A stretch of 64,000 nt of DNA from CAXXIC01 sp049315325 (GCA_049315325.1 JBMOKJ010000003.1:124001-188000), one strand, 5' to 3'; counted from the first letter of the stretch, positions 40,723 through 50,103 are shown. A program made the numbers and translations. The notes: generated by a model from the letters alone, not told the origin.

Positions 40723-43700
40723 ATGAAAAAAACTCGCAGAATCTTGCTATTATTGGCAACTGTATTCACATTTATGCTTCAAGCACAGGTTACGACCTCT
40801 TCCTTGTCGGGAAAGATTACCGATGAAAGTAATGGAGCTTTAGTCGGAGCAACTATCGTTGCCGTTCACACACCTTCTGGATCGACGTATGGTGCAGTTA
40901 CCAATGATAAAGGTCGTTATTCAATTCAAGGTATGAGGGTAGGGGGTCCTTACAAAATTTCTGTGTCATTCATTGGCTATGCTCCAGTTGAGTTTACCAA
41001 TATTCAATTATCTCTTGGAGATGAGTCTAGCATTAACGCTGTATTAAAAACATCGGCAAAAACATTAACAGAAGTTGTTGTAAAAGCTTCCAAAGGAGTG
41101 AAAAGTGCAGCGGGTGGAGCAGCAACTAATTTTAATCAGAAGCAAATCACGAATGCTCCAACCATTGATCGCAATATTTATGATATTGCAAAACTTTCTC
41201 CATTGGTTTCTACTTCCAAAATCGGTGGAATATCCATTGCTGGCTCAAACAATCGTTACAATTCATTCCAGATTGATGGTATGGTAAGTAATGATGTTTT
41301 TGGTCTTGCTGGTTCTGGCACAAATGGTGGACAAACTAGTGCTAATCCAATATCTTTGGATGCAATTCAGGAAATTCAAGTGGTCGTATCACCTTTTGAT
41401 GTACGCCAAAGTGGTTTCACTGGTGGTGGTATTAATGCAATCACCAAATCGGGTACCAATAATTTCAAAGGATCTGCTTATAGTTATTATAACAATCAAG
41501 ATATGTTTGGCAAATGGAGTGTGTTAAAAGATACAATTTCGAAAGTAGGAATACAATCGACAAAAATTGCAGGGTTTACATTAGGTGGTCCAATCATTAA
41601 AGACAAACTTTTCTTTTTTGCAAGTGCAGAGTATAAATATGATACCTATCCATCAGACTTTTACCCTGGATATACTACAAAATACATTTCAACAAGTGAA
41701 GCTCAAACGATTGTTGACAAATACGCCCAAGTTACAGGTCAAAAGGATGTTTTTGCGAAACGAGATATAAACACAAAAGGATTATCCTTACTTGGACGCA
41801 TTGACTGGAACATTAACCAAGACAATAAATTCTCGTTACGCTATCAATTGAATGATTCGTATAAAGATATATATGGCAACAGTTCATCGACATATTATTT
41901 TGGCAACAGTTCATATCGCATGATAGACAAAACGAATTCATTTGTTGCAGAATTAAATTCACATTTAACAAATTCTTTGAACAATGAGCTACGTGCAGGT
42001 GCAACTTTTGTGCGCGACAATCGAGAAGTGCCATATCAAGGAGCAAATATCCTTATAAAGAATCTGGGTGGAACCTATAATGCTACTTTGAACACGTGGA
42101 GTACGGGTACAGTTACTGGTAACATTGGAACAGAATATTCATCTGGTGCAAATACACTTAATCAGGATATATACACTCTTGAAGATAACCTTACTTGGAA
42201 CAACGGGAATCATGCGTTTACGTTCGGTACTCACAATGAAATTTATAGCATGTATAACTTATTTATTCAAGCTAGTAACGGTTCATATTCGTATAATTCG
42301 TTGAATGATTTTTTAAACAACAAAGCTTACCAGTTTGCCTATAATTATTCCGATTCTGTTCTCACAGGATCATACCAATGGGCTGCAACAGTTAAAGCTG
42401 CTCAATTCGGTGTTTATGCTCAAGATAAATGGAATGTTACGAACAATCTTAATTTAACGTATGGTGTTCGTCTCGATGTGCCTACATTTTTGAATGCACC
42501 AAGTGTTAATGACGCATTTAATGCAAGCACTTATGCAACTAAAAATGGGGTGAAAGTAGGAGAAGTTCCATCAACCAAAGTAATGATTTCACCTCGCCTC
42601 GGTTTCCGCTGGTACACCGACGACAGTCACAAAACATTAGTACGTGGTGGAACAGGTCTTTTCACAGGTCGTGTACCATTTGTCTGGTTGTCTAATAATT
42701 GGAGTAATACAGGTATAGAAATGAAAGGTACTACTATTAGTGCTGGTGTTCCTTCATTTACCACTTATGGTAATGATCCTGTAGCTGCTATGAAATCGGC
42801 TGCTGGTACTGCATCTAAACCAACCATTAATACCGTTTCGAAAGACTTCAAATATCCGCAGGTGTTCCGTACAAATCTTGCCGTAGAGCAAGTGTTGCCT
42901 TATGATGTTAAGCTGACTGTTGAAGGTCTCTATTCTAAAACGTTGAACAATGTATGGTTCGAAAACCTTGCATTAACAGATGCAGGTAAAAAAGTATATG
43001 CTGTTAGTGCAGATGATGCAAATTCTGCTGCTACTTATTGGACTAGAGATGCTGGAAGTTATTTCGCCATTGTAAATTTGAAGAATACCAACAAAGGCTA
43101 TACCTATTCATTGAGCACTAAGTTGGAAAAGAGCTTCGATTTTGGACTTGACTTAATGGCAAGTTACACTTTTGGCCATGCCTACTCAGTGAATGATGGT
43201 ACAAGTTCTGTGGCATATTCAAATTGGAAATACAACTACTCTATCAATCCGAATGATGCCAATGAGCTTTCGTATTCAGTGTTTGATGTACCAAACCGCG
43301 TTTTAGCAACAGCAAGTTACACAACACCAAAATACCTGAACAAACGATTAGCAACTGTTATTTCATTAAATTATAATGGATCAGACGGTATGCGTTACTG
43401 TTTGACTATGAATGAAGTTAAAGATTTCAATAATGATGGACAAGCTGGCAACTCATTGCTATATATTCCAAATGCTGATGAATTAGCTAAGATGACATTT
43501 GCAACTTCTGCTGATAGAACAAAGTTTGGGAGTTGGATAGATGGAGATGTTTATGCTAAAGATCACCGCGGTCAATATGCTCCACGTTATTCTAATAGTG
43601 CTCCTTGGGAAAATCATTTTGATTTTCATTTGGCAGAAGATTTCTTTTATATGAAAAATGGAAGCGAAAAAATTTCATTATCATTTGATATTATCAATGT

Positions 43701-43896
43701 GGGAAATTTGCTTAATAATAAGTGGGGTAGTGTTTACGGAAGTGATTACAACGTATCTCCGTTGAAAGTTACTGCACTTACTGCTGATTCAAATGGAAAT
43801 CAAGTTCCAACTTATTCATATCAAGATGATAAGGTGTTTAAGAGTGACTTCTTAAGCCGTTGGCATGCTCAAGTGGGTTTGAAAGTAACATTTTAA
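40723..43896 (+). CDS. TonB-dependent receptor, Oar-like
   Basis: 1057 residues. The signal peptide ends MLQAQ near residue 21. It has a carboxypeptidase-regulatory-like beta domain (about 25-110; SGKITDESNGALVGATI, then YSIQGMRVGGPYKISVSFIGY), a plug domain (about 120-240; NNRYNSFQIDGM, then SGFTGGGINAITKSGTN), and a long beta-barrel ending QVGLKVTF with the terminal Phe typical of outer-membrane barrels. This order fits the Oar subgroup, whose substrates are poorly known. No SusD partner gene follows, so it is not a standard polysaccharide-utilisation SusC. It lies between uvrA and a remnant of the uvrA 3' end. Confidence 0.9.
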   Translation: MKKTRRILLLLATVFTFMLQAQVTTSSLSGKITDESNGALVGATIVAVHTPSGSTYGAVTNDKGRYSIQGMRVGGPYKISVSFIGYAPVEFTNIQLSLGDESSINAVLKTSAKTLTEVVVKASKGVKSAAGGAATNFNQKQITNAPTIDRNIYDIAKLSPLVSTSKIGGISIAGSNNRYNSFQIDGMVSNDVFGLAGSGTNGGQTSANPISLDAIQEIQVVVSPFDVRQSGFTGGGINAITKSGTNNFKGSAYSYYNNQDMFGKWSVLKDTISKVGIQSTKIAGFTLGGPIIKDKLFFFASAEYKYDTYPSDFYPGYTTKYISTSEAQTIVDKYAQVTGQKDVFAKRDINTKGLSLLGRIDWNINQDNKFSLRYQLNDSYKDIYGNSSSTYYFGNSSYRMIDKTNSFVAELNSHLTNSLNNELRAGATFVRDNREVPYQGANILIKNLGGTYNATLNTWSTGTVTGNIGTEYSSGANTLNQDIYTLEDNLTWNNGNHAFTFGTHNEIYSMYNLFIQASNGSYSYNSLNDFLNNKAYQFAYNYSDSVLTGSYQWAATVKAAQFGVYAQDKWNVTNNLNLTYGVRLDVPTFLNAPSVNDAFNASTYATKNGVKVGEVPSTKVMISPRLGFRWYTDDSHKTLVRGGTGLFTGRVPFVWLSNNWSNTGIEMKGTTISAGVPSFTTYGNDPVAAMKSAAGTASKPTINTVSKDFKYPQVFRTNLAVEQVLPYDVKLTVEGLYSKTLNNVWFENLALTDAGKKVYAVSADDANSAATYWTRDAGSYFAIVNLKNTNKGYTYSLSTKLEKSFDFGLDLMASYTFGHAYSVNDGTSSVAYSNWKYNYSINPNDANELSYSVFDVPNRVLATASYTTPKYLNKRLATVISLNYNGSDGMRYCLTMNEVKDFNNDGQAGNSLLYIPNADELAKMTFATSADRTKFGSWIDGDVYAKDHRGQYAPRYSNSAPWENHFDFHLAEDFFYMKNGSEKISLSFDIINVGNLLNNKWGSVYGSDYNVSPLKVTALTADSNGNQVPTYSYQDDKVFKSDFLSRWHAQVGLKVTF

Positions 43897-43948
43897 TTGC
43901 AATCAATAAAATGCTTTTACGAGCTATTAATAGGAATTAATTTTATTC

Positions 43949-43984
43949 ACATCCTTGCAGAATTTTCTGCAAGGATGTTTTTTA
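43949..43984 (+). terminator. intrinsic terminator after the TonB receptor gene
   Basis: Fourteen-bp stem ACATCCTTGCAGAA / TTCTGCAAGGATGT, tiny loop, then T residues. Confidence 0.9.
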
Positions 43985-44063
43985 AATATGTATTCTGATT
44001 GATTTTAGAAAATAACGATGGCTACCATCAGTGATCACCAAAATATCTTCTGTAGATATGGAG

Positions 44064-44152
44064 TTCGAAGGATGTAGAGGAGGAGGCGAGCTGCTATGCA
44101 GCGGCACTCCCGAAGAAATCTGCAAGAAAAAAGAGTTATATAACTCAGCTTT
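44064..44152 (+). pseudogene. remnant of a uvrA 3' end
   Basis: About 90 bp resemble the last codons of uvrA (40,465-40,575). The frame reads GGGELLCSGTPEEICKKKEL against GGGKLLCSGTPEEICKKKET in the intact gene, with a nearly identical stretch GCAGCGGCACTCCCGAAGAA. After KKKE, about 30 bp of the original are missing: the join looks like a deletion between the two AAAAAAGA words of the uvrA end, followed by TTATA and CTCAGCTT as in the original trailer. It is not a gene; it marks a past duplication around the TonB receptor locus. Confidence 0.8.
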
Positions 44153-44202
44153 TAGATATTAAATAGCCAGCGTTTCATTGTAAATGAACTGTACCCCAAA
44201 AG

Positions 44203-45570
44203 TTATTCTCCTGTTTTTGCATACTCTTCGTAGAAATGACAAACAGTTTCCATCCCTTTTAACCATAAATCGATGGGGTAGTTTTCGTTGGGGGAGTGGA
44301 TGGCATTCGATTCGAGTCCGAAACCCATCAACACTGTTTTGGTCTTCAAAACCCGTTCGAAAACCGAAATAATCGGAATGCTTCCACCTCGACGAACGGC
44401 TAATGGCGGTTTGTTGAACGCTTTTCCGTAAGCTTTCTCTGCTGCTTTATAGGCAGGCAAATCTATTGGGCAGACATACGCCTCGCCACCGTGGAGCGAT
44501 TCCACATTTATCTTAATGGCAGAAGATGCGTTTTTCTGAAGGTAAACTTTCATCAATTCGGCAATCGTTTCGTGATTTTGATGCGGAACAAGGCGGCACG
44601 ATAGTTTGGCGAAAGCTTTGGATGGCAAGACAGTTTTGCTTCCCTCGCCTGTGTAGCCTCCCCAAATGCCACAGACATCGAAAGTCGGTCGGGTTGCGGT
44701 TCGCTCAAGCGTAGAGTAGCCTTTTTCGCCTTGCAGCGCATCAACATTGAGCGCTTTGGCATAATTCTCATCGCTGTGTGGTATTTGTGCCATCATCTCA
44801 CGCTCGCGTGGCGAAAGTTCTTCCACATCGTCGTAAAATCCTGGAACGGTTATTTTTTCATTTTCGTCAGTCACATACGCAATCAGTTTGCACAATTCGT
44901 TAATGGGATTGGCAACCGCTCCACCAAAAATACCGGAATGCAAATCGCGGTTTGGGCCTGTCACTTCCACCTGCCAATAGGCAAGACCACGCAGCCCGGT
45001 AGTGATGCTTGGTGTGTCTTTACTAAGCATACTGGTGTCAGAGACCAGGATTACATCGGCTTTCAACAACGCTTTGTTAGCCTCACAAAATGCCTCCAAA
45101 CTAGGCGAACCAACCTCTTCTTCGCCCTCAATTAGGAATTTGACGTTACATTTGAGCAAATCGTGCTTGTTCATAATCTCAAAGCCTTTCAACTGAATAA
45201 ACGATTGCCCTTTGTCGTCGTCTGCACCACGTGCCACGATATGATTATTAATGATTTGTGGCTCAAATGGGTCAGAGTTCCACTTTTCGAACGGCTCGGC
45301 TGGCATCACATCGTAATGAGCATAAATCATCACTGTTGGCGCAGCTGCACTTACGATTCGCTCGGCATAAACGATGGGATTGCCAGTAGATGGCATCACT
45401 TCGGCTCGATCGACTCCAGCTGACAGAAGTTGCTCACACCAAGCTTCGGCGCAGCGTAGCATATCTGCTTTGTGCTCGGGCTTTGCACTGACAGAAGGAA
45501 TGCGCAAAAGTGTGAACAGTTCGCTTAGAAACTGATCTCGATTTTCTGAAATATAGGATTGGTAGTTCAT
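44203..45570 (-). CDS. M20 family metallodipeptidase
   Basis: 455 residues from the ATG at 45570; another in-frame ATG at 45600 lies inside the neighbouring gene and is less likely. A cytoplasmic two-zinc peptidase of the M20 family (dipeptidase/PepV-CNDP-like branch). Ligand and catalytic positions are visible: AHYDVMP near residue 85, GADDDKG near 117, the Glu pair in EGEEEVG near 152, SDTSM near 181, and the final His in NAIHSPNE near 430. The inserted dimerisation domain lies in between (LHSGIFGG). It probably recycles dipeptides. Same strand as the two upstream lipoprotein genes, 4-bp gap, so co-transcription is possible. Confidence 0.92.
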   Translation of the reverse strand: MNYQSYISENRDQFLSELFTLLRIPSVSAKPEHKADMLRCAEAWCEQLLSAGVDRAEVMPSTGNPIVYAERIVSAAAPTVMIYAHYDVMPAEPFEKWNSDPFEPQIINNHIVARGADDDKGQSFIQLKGFEIMNKHDLLKCNVKFLIEGEEEVGSPSLEAFCEANKALLKADVILVSDTSMLSKDTPSITTGLRGLAYWQVEVTGPNRDLHSGIFGGAVANPINELCKLIAYVTDENEKITVPGFYDDVEELSPREREMMAQIPHSDENYAKALNVDALQGEKGYSTLERTATRPTFDVCGIWGGYTGEGSKTVLPSKAFAKLSCRLVPHQNHETIAELMKVYLQKNASSAIKINVESLHGGEAYVCPIDLPAYKAAEKAYGKAFNKPPLAVRRGGSIPIISVFERVLKTKTVLMGFGLESNAIHSPNENYPIDLWLKGMETVCHFYEEYAKTGE

Positions 45571-45574
45571 AATA

Positions 45575-46339
45575 TTATTTGCTAAATATAGGATTTCCAT
45601 TACTATCGTACGGAAAAGAGTTCTTAAAAATGTTGTGTATAAATAATTGATTGTCTGTTATTTCTTTAATTTCTTTCTGGCGGTAATTGTTTTTCGAAAG
45701 AGACCTGTTAAATGTCTCTTTGAATAGAAATAAGTGTTTCATCGGGTTGATGTGGTTGTCGTAATCACTAAGTACAATCACTCTCTTGTAAAGTGGATTT
45801 TCGATACTGTAAGTCACAATACTATCTAAATTTGATGAACTATTGAAGTAGTAATGTGTGAAAATGGTGTCTTTTCTTAAGTCAAGTATTGTGGTTGATT
45901 TTAATAATAAGCCTTTCGAATCATATTCATAAATCGTCTTATCGAATCCTGTATTAGTTTGGTAGTCTATCATCTTTAGCATACGTTGCTGGTTGTCGAG
46001 ATAAATTATTCTTTCATTTGGATTCATTATCCAAAAGTTCGATTTTTTAACAATATGAATCTCATTATTGATATATGTAATTTCATCATAAATACTATCT
46101 GTCGTTATAGTTGGAAAATATGGAGATATTAACATATCCCCAACTCTCTTAATAACCTTTCCGTTTTCGTATATTAGTTTTACGTTTATTGCATTCGGAG
46201 AAGTTGCATAATTTTCATAATCCATATAGCCATAGAAGTAGCTGTCAATCATATTGTTTTGAGGCTCATTGTCTTTAGAGCAACCCGAAAATAGATTGAT
46301 TAGAATAATAAGAGTAAAAATTATATTTAAATTTCTCAT
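45575..46339 (-). CDS. lipoprotein of unknown function, paralogue of the next gene
   Basis: 254 residues. Lipoprotein signal ending LFSGC, followed by SKDNEP (acidic, suggesting surface export). The rest is beta-rich with short YxY-type turns (IYEYDSKGLLLKST), like RHS/YD-like or DUF4595-like modules, though I cannot assign it. It shares with the upstream neighbour the C-terminal pattern SDYDNHINPMKHLF...NNYRQKEI. Low GC and no enzyme motif. Confidence 0.65.
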   Translation of the reverse strand: MRNLNIIFTLIILINLFSGCSKDNEPQNNMIDSYFYGYMDYENYATSPNAINVKLIYENGKVIKRVGDMLISPYFPTITTDSIYDEITYINNEIHIVKKSNFWIMNPNERIIYLDNQQRMLKMIDYQTNTGFDKTIYEYDSKGLLLKSTTILDLRKDTIFTHYYFNSSSNLDSIVTYSIENPLYKRVIVLSDYDNHINPMKHLFLFKETFNRSLSKNNYRQKEIKEITDNQLFIHNIFKNSFPYDSNGNPIFSK

Positions 46340-46351
46340 AATGATAAGATT

Positions 46352-47194
46352 CTAATAATATTCGTAACCAAATAAATCGGGGATATTGTTCGCATCGACT
46401 CTGAAATTCGTTGTTTCGTTAGTAGATGATTTAAGTGTAAGTTGATTGTTACTTACAGAGTAAATATTGAGACTGCTTTTTCTATAATTATTTGCTGAAA
46501 ATGCGTTGTTGAAGGCTCCGTGTATATAATACAAGCCTTTTAATAGGTTGATTGATTGGTCGTAGTCTGAATAGATATATTCGGTTTTCGAATATATTTC
46601 TTTTGAAATGTCGTATTGGAATCTTTCAATTCTCTCTACATTGCTGTTATTCAGATGAATAATGGTTGTTTGTAAATCGTTGTTGGTTTCAATTATTTTG
46701 TTGCTTGAGTAAGTGTATTTGAAGATTCGCTCATATATTGGAGACTGACTATCAAATCTCCGACACTCTCTTCTTTCAATCAGTTTACCGTCTTTTATCA
46801 GGTATTTTGTTGTGTCAGGATAGGTTGTATAAGGATAACAACTTTCGGTGTACACGGTATCTCCTTTGAATTGTATTTTATTGACGTTTGATTTGGAAAT
46901 TACAAGAAAACTCATATTTGTTCCTGCATGATAACGTGTTGCGCCGTAGTTTGTTCCAATTATTTGATTGTTATTGTCGTACAGAATATCAATCGAGTTT
47001 TTGAAGTCCTTGTCATAAACTATATTAGAATACGAAGGATAAGGGTTCAGTTCGGTATCCATTTCTTCATAGTAAAGTAAACTAATATTTATAGTCGTTA
47101 GTTTAACTCGTGGTGATGGTTCATCGACTTTGGAACAAGCAAAGAATAAACTTGTCGAGATTAAAAATATTAAAATGGAAATTGGATGTTTCAT
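46352..47194 (-). CDS. lipoprotein of unknown function, tandem paralogue
   Basis: 280 residues. Signal ending LFFAC, then SKVDEPSP. The C-terminal region SDYDQSINLLKGLYYIHGAF...NNYRKSSL aligns with that of the downstream gene (12-bp gap), while the N-terminal halves differ more. The pair probably arose by tandem duplication and is co-transcribed. Function unknown; the acidic residues after the Cys hint at surface display. Confidence 0.65.
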   Translation of the reverse strand: MKHPISILIFLISTSLFFACSKVDEPSPRVKLTTINISLLYYEEMDTELNPYPSYSNIVYDKDFKNSIDILYDNNNQIIGTNYGATRYHAGTNMSFLVISKSNVNKIQFKGDTVYTESCYPYTTYPDTTKYLIKDGKLIERRECRRFDSQSPIYERIFKYTYSSNKIIETNNDLQTTIIHLNNSNVERIERFQYDISKEIYSKTEYIYSDYDQSINLLKGLYYIHGAFNNAFSANNYRKSSLNIYSVSNNQLTLKSSTNETTNFRVDANNIPDLFGYEYY

Positions 47195-47241
47195 ATTGAG
47201 TTTTTTTCATTTTTAGAGATTAGTGAAGTAGTCTTTGGATA

Positions 47242-47538
47242 TTAAATCTTTCTTCCTATCCAAATTCTGGGGTTTCTGCTATTGTGAAATATTGCAAGAA
47301 TATAGATTATTTCATCGTCGAATGAATAGAATATGGAGTAAGGGAATTTCTTGATAGTATATTTTCTTATTTTCAGTCTCACTATCGGATAAGTTTCTGT
47401 GTGTTTTTCGATCTCTTTCAAAGAAGAGTTTAAAACGTCAAGAAACGTTTTGTCTAAATTGTATTTTTGCTCTTTGTAAAAGGTGATTGTTTCCTTGATA
47501 TCAGATTCTGCATAGGGTAGAATTATAATTTTTCGCAT
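47242..47538 (-). CDS. ParE/RelE superfamily toxin
   Basis: 98 residues with the ParE/RelE layout: an N-terminal YAESDIKETITFYKEQ helix region, a central ETYPIVRLKIRKYTIKKFPYSIFYSFDDEIIYILAIFHNSRNP strand series, and a basic end (IGRKI). ParE-type toxins poison gyrase and RelE-type toxins cut ribosome-bound mRNA; this sequence does not decide which. It follows its likely antitoxin gene by 3 bp on the same strand. Confidence 0.82.
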   Translation of the reverse strand: MRKIIILPYAESDIKETITFYKEQKYNLDKTFLDVLNSSLKEIEKHTETYPIVRLKIRKYTIKKFPYSIFYSFDDEIIYILAIFHNSRNPRIWIGRKI

Positions 47539-47541
47539 AAA

Positions 47542-47763
47542 CTACAATAGCTCTTTTTTTAAATCATCCCAATCTTTTCCAGATTTGTCCTTTAGAAAAG
47601 AAGCATACCTGCTTTCCAATTCAGCAGCGATATTCACATCAATCTGAGCTGGTGAGTCTTCTATTATTTCGATAAAATTACACTCCTCTTTTAGCTCTTT
47701 TAGCATTTTGATTAAGCCTTTAGCTCTTAGTGAAGAATCTTCAATTTTAATTGTGTAGGTCAT
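47542..47763 (-). CDS. probable antitoxin of the ParE/RelE module
   Basis: 73 residues, small and acidic, with IKMLKELKEE and WDDLKKELL helices; the C-terminal helix is the kind that wraps a ParE/RelE toxin. It has no recognisable ribbon-helix-helix or HTH DNA-binding domain. The call rests on size, charge, and being the first gene of a two-gene unit with a clear toxin. Confidence 0.65.
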   Translation of the reverse strand: MTYTIKIEDSSLRAKGLIKMLKELKEECNFIEIIEDSPAQIDVNIAAELESRYASFLKDKSGKDWDDLKKELL

Positions 47764-47881
47764 AATCTTAAAATTACACGTTAGTTGTTACAAAGATGAT
47801 AAATCTCAATTGAAATTCAAAATTAGAAGTCCCAAAAAACAAAACAGCCCAACAGAATTTCTTCCATTGAGCTGATTTATT

Positions 47882-47902
47882 CCCCTCTCCTTGGGAGAGG
47901 GG
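47882..47902 (-). terminator. GC-rich hairpin downstream of dnaK
   Basis: CCCCTCTCC / GGGAGAGGGG around TT. Strong stem, but without a clear T tract on the minus strand, so termination is likely but not certain. Confidence 0.5.
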
Positions 47903-47915
47903 TTAGAGGAAAGGT

Positions 47916-49811
47916 TTACTTTACTTCTTCAAAGTCAACATCAGTTACGTTGTCTTTTCCATCTTTTGGAGCTTCTTGCTGAGCACCACCTGGTTGACCT
48001 TCTGCTTGTTGTTGTGCGTTGTACATATCTTGCGATACGGCGTGGAAAGCAGTGTTCAACTCGTTGGTTGCAGCATCGATACCAGCCAAATCTTGTGCTT
48101 TGTGAGCATCTTTCAGTTTGGTCAATGCCGCTTCGATTGGAGCTTTTTTGTCCGCAGGAATTTTATCGCCCAGCTCTGTCAACTGTTTTTCAGTTTGGAA
48201 AATCATTGAATCCGCTTGGTTCAATTTGTCGATTTTCTCTTTCTCCACTTTGTCTGATTCAGCATTGGCAGCCGCTTCGTCTTTCATACGTTTGATGTCA
48301 GCATCAGACAATCCGCTTGATGCTTCGATGCGTATGCTTTGCGATTTGCCGGTTGCTTTGTCTTTTGCAGAAACATGAAGAATACCGTTGGCATCGATGT
48401 CGAACGTTACTTCGATTTGTGGCTCACCACGACGAGCGGGCATGATGCCATCTAAGTGGAAACGACCTATCGATTTGTTATCTTTCGCCATTGGACGCTC
48501 ACCTTGCAGAATGTGGATTTCAACCGAAGGCTGATTGTCGACTGCTGTAGAGAACGTTTCTGATTTCTTGCTTGGTATAGTTGTATTCGATTCAATTAAT
48601 TTGGTCAATACACCACCCATGGTTTCGATACCTAAGGAAAGCGGAGTAACGTCGAGCAACAACACATCTTTCACTTCACCGGTCAATACACCACCTTGAA
48701 TAGCTGCACCAACGGCAACCACTTCGTCAGGATTCACGCCTTTAGAAGGAGCTTTTCCGAAGAATTTCTCAACGATTTCTACAATCGCAGGAATACGAGT
48801 CGATCCACCAACCAAGATTACTTCGTCGATGTCAGATGTTGTTAAACCAGCATCAGATAATGCTTTACGACATGGTTCTACAGTTGCTTGAATCAATTTG
48901 TCAGCCAATTTTTCGAATTGCGCACGGCTCAAGGTTTTCACCAAGTGCTTTGGAATTCCGTTTACTGGCATAATGTATGGCAAGTTGATTTCTGAAGAAG
49001 AAGAACTTGAAAGCTCAATTTTAGCTTTTTCAGCAGCCTCTTTCAGACGTTGCAACGACATTGGGTCTTGACGCAAGTCAATTCCTTCGTCTTTTTTGAA
49101 TTCGTCTGCCAACCAGTCGATGATTACGTGGTCGAAGTCATCACCACCCAAGTGAGTGTCACCGTTGGTCGATTTTACTTCAAATACACCGTCGCCCAAC
49201 TCAAGGATAGAGATATCGAATGTACCACCACCAAGGTCGAATACCGCGATTTTCATATCTTTGTGTGCTTTGTCGAGACCGTAAGCCAACGAAGCTGCAG
49301 TAGGTTCGTTCACAATACGGCGTACATTCAAACCAGCGATTTCACCCGCTTCTTTGGTTGCTTGACGTTGTGCATCGTTGAAGTAAGCAGGCACAGTAAT
49401 TACTGCATCAGTCACTTCTTGTCCGAGGTAATCTTCAGCAGTTTTCTTCATTTTTTGAAGTACCATTGCCGAGATTTCTTGTGGCGTATAAAGACGTCCG
49501 TCGATTTCTACACGTGGAGTGTTGTTGTCGCCGCGCTTAACCGTATAAGGTACGCGTGTAATCTCTTTCGCTACCTGATCAAATGATTCACCCATGAAAC
49601 GTTTGATAGACGCAACCGTTTTTTGTGGGTTGGTGATGGCTTGACGTTTTGCAGGATCACCCACTTTGCGTTCGCCGCCATCGATAAATGCTACAATAGA
49701 AGGAGTAGTTCTGCGACCTTCGCTATTAGCGATTACAACCGGCTCGTTTCCTTCTAATACGGCCACACAAGAGTTGGTTGTTCCTAAGTCAATTCCAATG
49801 ATTTTTCCCAT
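47916..49811 (-). CDS. dnaK: molecular chaperone DnaK (Hsp70)
   Basis: 631 residues, standard length. An ATP-dependent cytoplasmic chaperone. The N-terminal ATPase opens GIDLGTTNSCVAVLEG; phosphate-loop and adenosine motifs (FDLGGGTFDISIL, ILVGGSTRIPAI) are intact. The substrate-binding domain and helical lid follow, and the C-terminus ends in an acidic DVDFEEVK tail for co-chaperone contact. It is monocistronic: no dnaJ or grpE is adjacent. The upstream region contains repeated GTCAG words (49,931-49,989) that could be heat-shock control sites. Confidence 0.98.
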   Translation of the reverse strand: MGKIIGIDLGTTNSCVAVLEGNEPVVIANSEGRRTTPSIVAFIDGGERKVGDPAKRQAITNPQKTVASIKRFMGESFDQVAKEITRVPYTVKRGDNNTPRVEIDGRLYTPQEISAMVLQKMKKTAEDYLGQEVTDAVITVPAYFNDAQRQATKEAGEIAGLNVRRIVNEPTAASLAYGLDKAHKDMKIAVFDLGGGTFDISILELGDGVFEVKSTNGDTHLGGDDFDHVIIDWLADEFKKDEGIDLRQDPMSLQRLKEAAEKAKIELSSSSSSEINLPYIMPVNGIPKHLVKTLSRAQFEKLADKLIQATVEPCRKALSDAGLTTSDIDEVILVGGSTRIPAIVEIVEKFFGKAPSKGVNPDEVVAVGAAIQGGVLTGEVKDVLLLDVTPLSLGIETMGGVLTKLIESNTTIPSKKSETFSTAVDNQPSVEIHILQGERPMAKDNKSIGRFHLDGIMPARRGEPQIEVTFDIDANGILHVSAKDKATGKSQSIRIEASSGLSDADIKRMKDEAAANAESDKVEKEKIDKLNQADSMIFQTEKQLTELGDKIPADKKAPIEAALTKLKDAHKAQDLAGIDAATNELNTAFHAVSQDMYNAQQQAEGQPGGAQQEAPKDGKDNVTDVDFEEVK

Positions 49812-49930
49812 AATTTTATTTTTGTTTTTTAAGTTATAATATCTTTTTTGTGAAGCCGGGCTTTTAAACCTCTTCGCAATGGTTATTTCAAACAGCGTGC
49901 CAAACTATTTTGAGGCAGAAACCCCTAATT

Positions 49931-49989
49931 TTGTCAGAAAAGTCCGATTTTCGTCAGTTTTTTCTGTCAGTTTTCTGCCATTTCGACAG
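49931..49989. promoter_or_regulatory. cluster of GTCAG repeats between dnaK and glyA
   Basis: GTCAG occurs at 49,933, 49,953 and 49,966, a TGCCA variant at 49,976, and an inverted GACAG at 49,985, in a T-rich context. The cluster lies 120-180 bp upstream of dnaK. It resembles neither CIRCE nor a sigma-32 promoter. Its role is unknown. Confidence 0.35.
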
Positions 49990-50095
49990 AAATTTGATTC
50001 AAATAGGCGAAAACAACCTTGATATTTCATGAATTTTGATTCGATTGTTATGCCATTTATTTGAGAAATTGATTTCTATTCTTAGCAGAAAGTCC

Positions 50096-50103
50096 TATCT
50101 TTG
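50096..50103 (+). promoter_or_regulatory. candidate -7 box of glyA
   Basis: TATCTTTG, 68 bp upstream of the ATG. The nearest TTG is 24 bp upstream, farther than usual. Confidence 0.45.

Noticed and set aside
40723..43896. SusC of a polysaccharide-utilisation locus
   Set aside because: No SusD gene or glycan enzymes are adjacent, and the plug and barrel pattern fits Oar-like receptors better.
43985..44063. Transposon insertion around the TonB receptor gene
   Set aside because: No transposase, terminal inverted repeats or target duplications are visible; only the uvrA remnant supports a rearrangement.
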